A stretch of 32,337 nt of DNA. It comes from an uncultured Gammaproteobacteria bacterium. GTDB lineage: Bacteria; Pseudomonadota; Gammaproteobacteria; SZUA-152. The translations under genes and the position numbers were made by a program. Within the stretch, counting starts at the first letter, position 1. Every line of letters begins with the position of its first letter. The notes under the pieces were generated by a model, which had not been told where the DNA came from, ran no database searches, and worked only from the letters and a program-made list of their open reading frames with translations. Of the stretch, positions 30,827-32,337 are shown piece by piece. The DNA lies in NCBI GenBank assembly GCA_913009875.1, contig CAJVYS010000030.1, positions 1 through 32,337 on the forward strand. Direction: 5' to 3'.

Positions 30827-32337
30827 CTAGAAGACGCGGCCAAGAAACAGGTAAGAGGATTGCCGCCCCTCGCTGTTGAATCCGTAGGCGATGTAGACGG
30901 GTCCGATGTAGGTGTCGGCGCCGATGAAGACGCTGCCGGCGTGGATCAGCGAGTCGATGCCGATCTCGGCACGTGTTTGCCAGGCGTTACCGGCCTCGAT
31001 GGAGGCGCCGACATACAACGGTATTTCCGCCGATTTGATGAAGTAGTGGTTCAGGGTGCGGTAATAGGCCAGCGTCGCCAGTGCCGTGTAGGCGCCGCCG
31101 AGTTCGTCCTGCGCATAGCCGGAGAGATTCAGGAAGCCGCCCAGCTGAAACAGGTTGGAGAGGCTGGAGCGATTGTTGATGGTGTCTGAATAGCTGAGAT
31201 TGCCTAACAGGGTATTGTTGCCCCAGCGACCGGCCCGGTAGAGCGAGAGGCTGCCGAGATCGATGTTGGCGTCGGCGCCCAGTCCACTATTCGAGGAGGA
31301 AAAGGACAACTGGCCGTAGCTACCGCGGTGCGGAAAGTTGGGGTTGTCCAGGCTGTCATAGGTGAACAGCAGGCGGTAGGCGCCATCTTCACTGCTGGCG
31401 GTGGGCAGTGGGGGGCCGGTGGTGATATCGGTCTTGCTCGATGAGCGCATGATACCCACGCGCAGCTCGGCGCGGTTGCCGAACTGGCGGCCGGCATCCA
31501 CCGCTACCTGCCGTTCCCGCAGGCGGGCGGTGAGCAGCGTGGTGCCGTTATGGTAGAGATTGACGCTGCGCTGCCGGGCGCTGAGGCTGGCAGCAACGAA
31601 GTAGTCCGAGCCGGCGCTGATGGGCTGGAAGAATTCACTGTGAATCCCCGAGCGCTCGCCGAAACTCAGCTCGGTCTCCCATTCGGCACCCAGTGCGTTG
31701 ACCTCCGTGGCCAGCAGGCCGACGGCCAGGTTGATCTTGTTGGAGCCGCTGAAGTTGCCGCTCATGGCGACCCCGGCACGCAGGTAATTCGGCCCCCAGC
31801 CTTTCTTGCGCACGTCGATCAGCAGGCTGGTCTGGCCATCGTCCTCGTCCAGCTGGTAGCTGATGCGGGAGAAATAGCCAAGGCCGTAGAGATAACTGAT
31901 GTCTTCTTCCTGTTGGTCCCGGTTGAAGCGGTCGCCCGGTTTGGTGTGGATGTAGTTCGCCAGCCGCGCCTGCGACAGGCGGGAATTGGTGCTGATGATA
32001 ACCGCGTCGATGACCGGGGTGAGGGGGGGCAGGCGGCCCAGCTTGCGGCGGTAGTCGTGGTAACGTTCGGCATCGACGCGATAGCGGCTGAGTTTGTCAA
32101 GATTGTTGCGGGTGGTCTGTTCGCCGATGGCGATGATCTCGGCAGCCAGGTCGAAGTCGGCCGTGGAATAGCCTTTCAGGTCGGGGGTGATCAAGGCGTC
32201 GCCGTCGCCCAGGTATTTTATCGCCTGGGTGACGGTGTTCTGGGTCAGCAACGATGAGACCTGTTCGGCCACGGACAGCACCGATATAAGTTCGTCGGCC
32301 GACAGCAGGGGGGTGCTGATGTCGATGGCGATGATGA
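30827..32337 (-). CDS. Patatin-like phospholipase with C-terminal Omp85-type barrel, 5' end outside window
   Basis: About 500 residues are visible; the frame stays open through the right edge (IIAIDISTPLLSADELISVL), so the N-terminus with the patatin GxSxG Ser and most of the catalytic domain are missing. The visible N-terminal part matches the end of patatin/RssA-like domains (LSVAEQVSSLL to PDLKGYSTADFDLAAEIIAI). A POTRA-like module at about 90-165 follows (SQARLANYIHTKPGDRFNRD, YLYGLGYFSRISYQ). Then a beta barrel ends in SYLFLGRVF with a terminal Phe, and FTYDSLDNPNFPHRGSYGQL is typical of the Omp85/surface-antigen family. This is the architecture of type Vd secretion proteins (PlpD-like). 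The ATG at 32281 is an internal Met, not the start. Confidence 0.85.
   Translation of the reverse strand, partial: IIAIDISTPLLSADELISVLSVAEQVSSLLTQNTVTQAIKYLGDGDALITPDLKGYSTADFDLAAEIIAIGEQTTRNNLDKLSRYRVDAERYHDYRRKLGRLPPLTPVIDAVIISTNSRLSQARLANYIHTKPGDRFNRDQQEEDISYLYGLGYFSRISYQLDEDDGQTSLLIDVRKKGWGPNYLRAGVAMSGNFSGSNKINLAVGLLATEVNALGAEWETELSFGERSGIHSEFFQPISAGSDYFVAASLSARQRSVNLYHNGTTLLTARLRERQVAVDAGRQFGNRAELRVGIMRSSSKTDITTGPPLPTASSEDGAYRLLFTYDSLDNPNFPHRGSYGQLSFSSSNSGLGADANIDLGSLSLYRAGRWGNNTLLGNLSYSDTINNRSSLSNLFQLGGFLNLSGYAQDELGGAYTALATLAYYRTLNHYFIKSAEIPLYVGASIEAGNAWQTRAEIGIDSLIHAGSVFIGADTYIGPVYIAYGFNSEGRQSSYLFLGRVF

Overview
The window looks like one end of a draft contig from a mid-to-high-GC gammaproteobacterium. 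The AmpD/AmpE pair, the DUF2835 protein, the TolQ/TolR/TPR lipoprotein operon and the corrinoid salvage cluster all fit that group; I cannot place it more finely. The first 86 bases are not genomic: a low-complexity T-rich run is followed by the complete Illumina P5/universal adapter (29-86), and real sequence begins at about 87 inside a truncated gene.

Left part (87-9763). It holds the 3' end of an Ig-like surface protein gene, a GNAT-toxin/DUF1778-antitoxin module with operator-like repeats, a nudix-ampD-ampE operon and a DUF2835 gene. Next comes an AT-rich, repeat-rich accessory stretch (about 4.5-7.4 kb). It carries a lone Tae4-family peptidoglycan amidase effector with a small two-helix membrane protein behind it, a frameshifted small gene, and a DUF389 membrane protein gene with an internal deletion. 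A monohaem cytochrome and a transmembrane protein with a degenerate GGDEF domain follow.

Central part (9953-18624). Nine genes on the + strand form one apparent envelope machine. They encode a small exported protein, an exported TPR protein, a large TPR lipoprotein, a small TPR lipoprotein, a small exported protein of unknown role, a TolQ/ExbB/MotA-like motor protein, two TolR/ExbD-like proteins, and a TonB-like protein ending in an AgmX/PglI-type domain. The layout recalls the Agl-Glt gliding/transport machinery of myxobacteria. One of the two ExbD proteins has Asn where the family has its proton-carrying Asp. A perfect 25-bp hairpin closes the operon.

Right part (18720-32337). A SprA-like putative metalloprotease and a tiny flagellar-rod-like protein are followed by a corrinoid region. 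Its genes are an ATP:cob(I)alamin adenosyltransferase, cobS, cobC, cobT and cobU for nucleotide-loop assembly and salvage; btuF, btuC and btuD for inner-membrane uptake; and btuB plus a dedicated tonB behind a cobalamin riboswitch. A ParA-like ATPase sits inside the btu cluster. The window ends within a patatin/Omp85-type outer membrane protein whose 5' end lies outside. No de novo corrin-ring genes are visible, so within this window the logic is corrinoid import and remodelling. Several families of intergenic palindromic repeats are scattered through the right and left parts.
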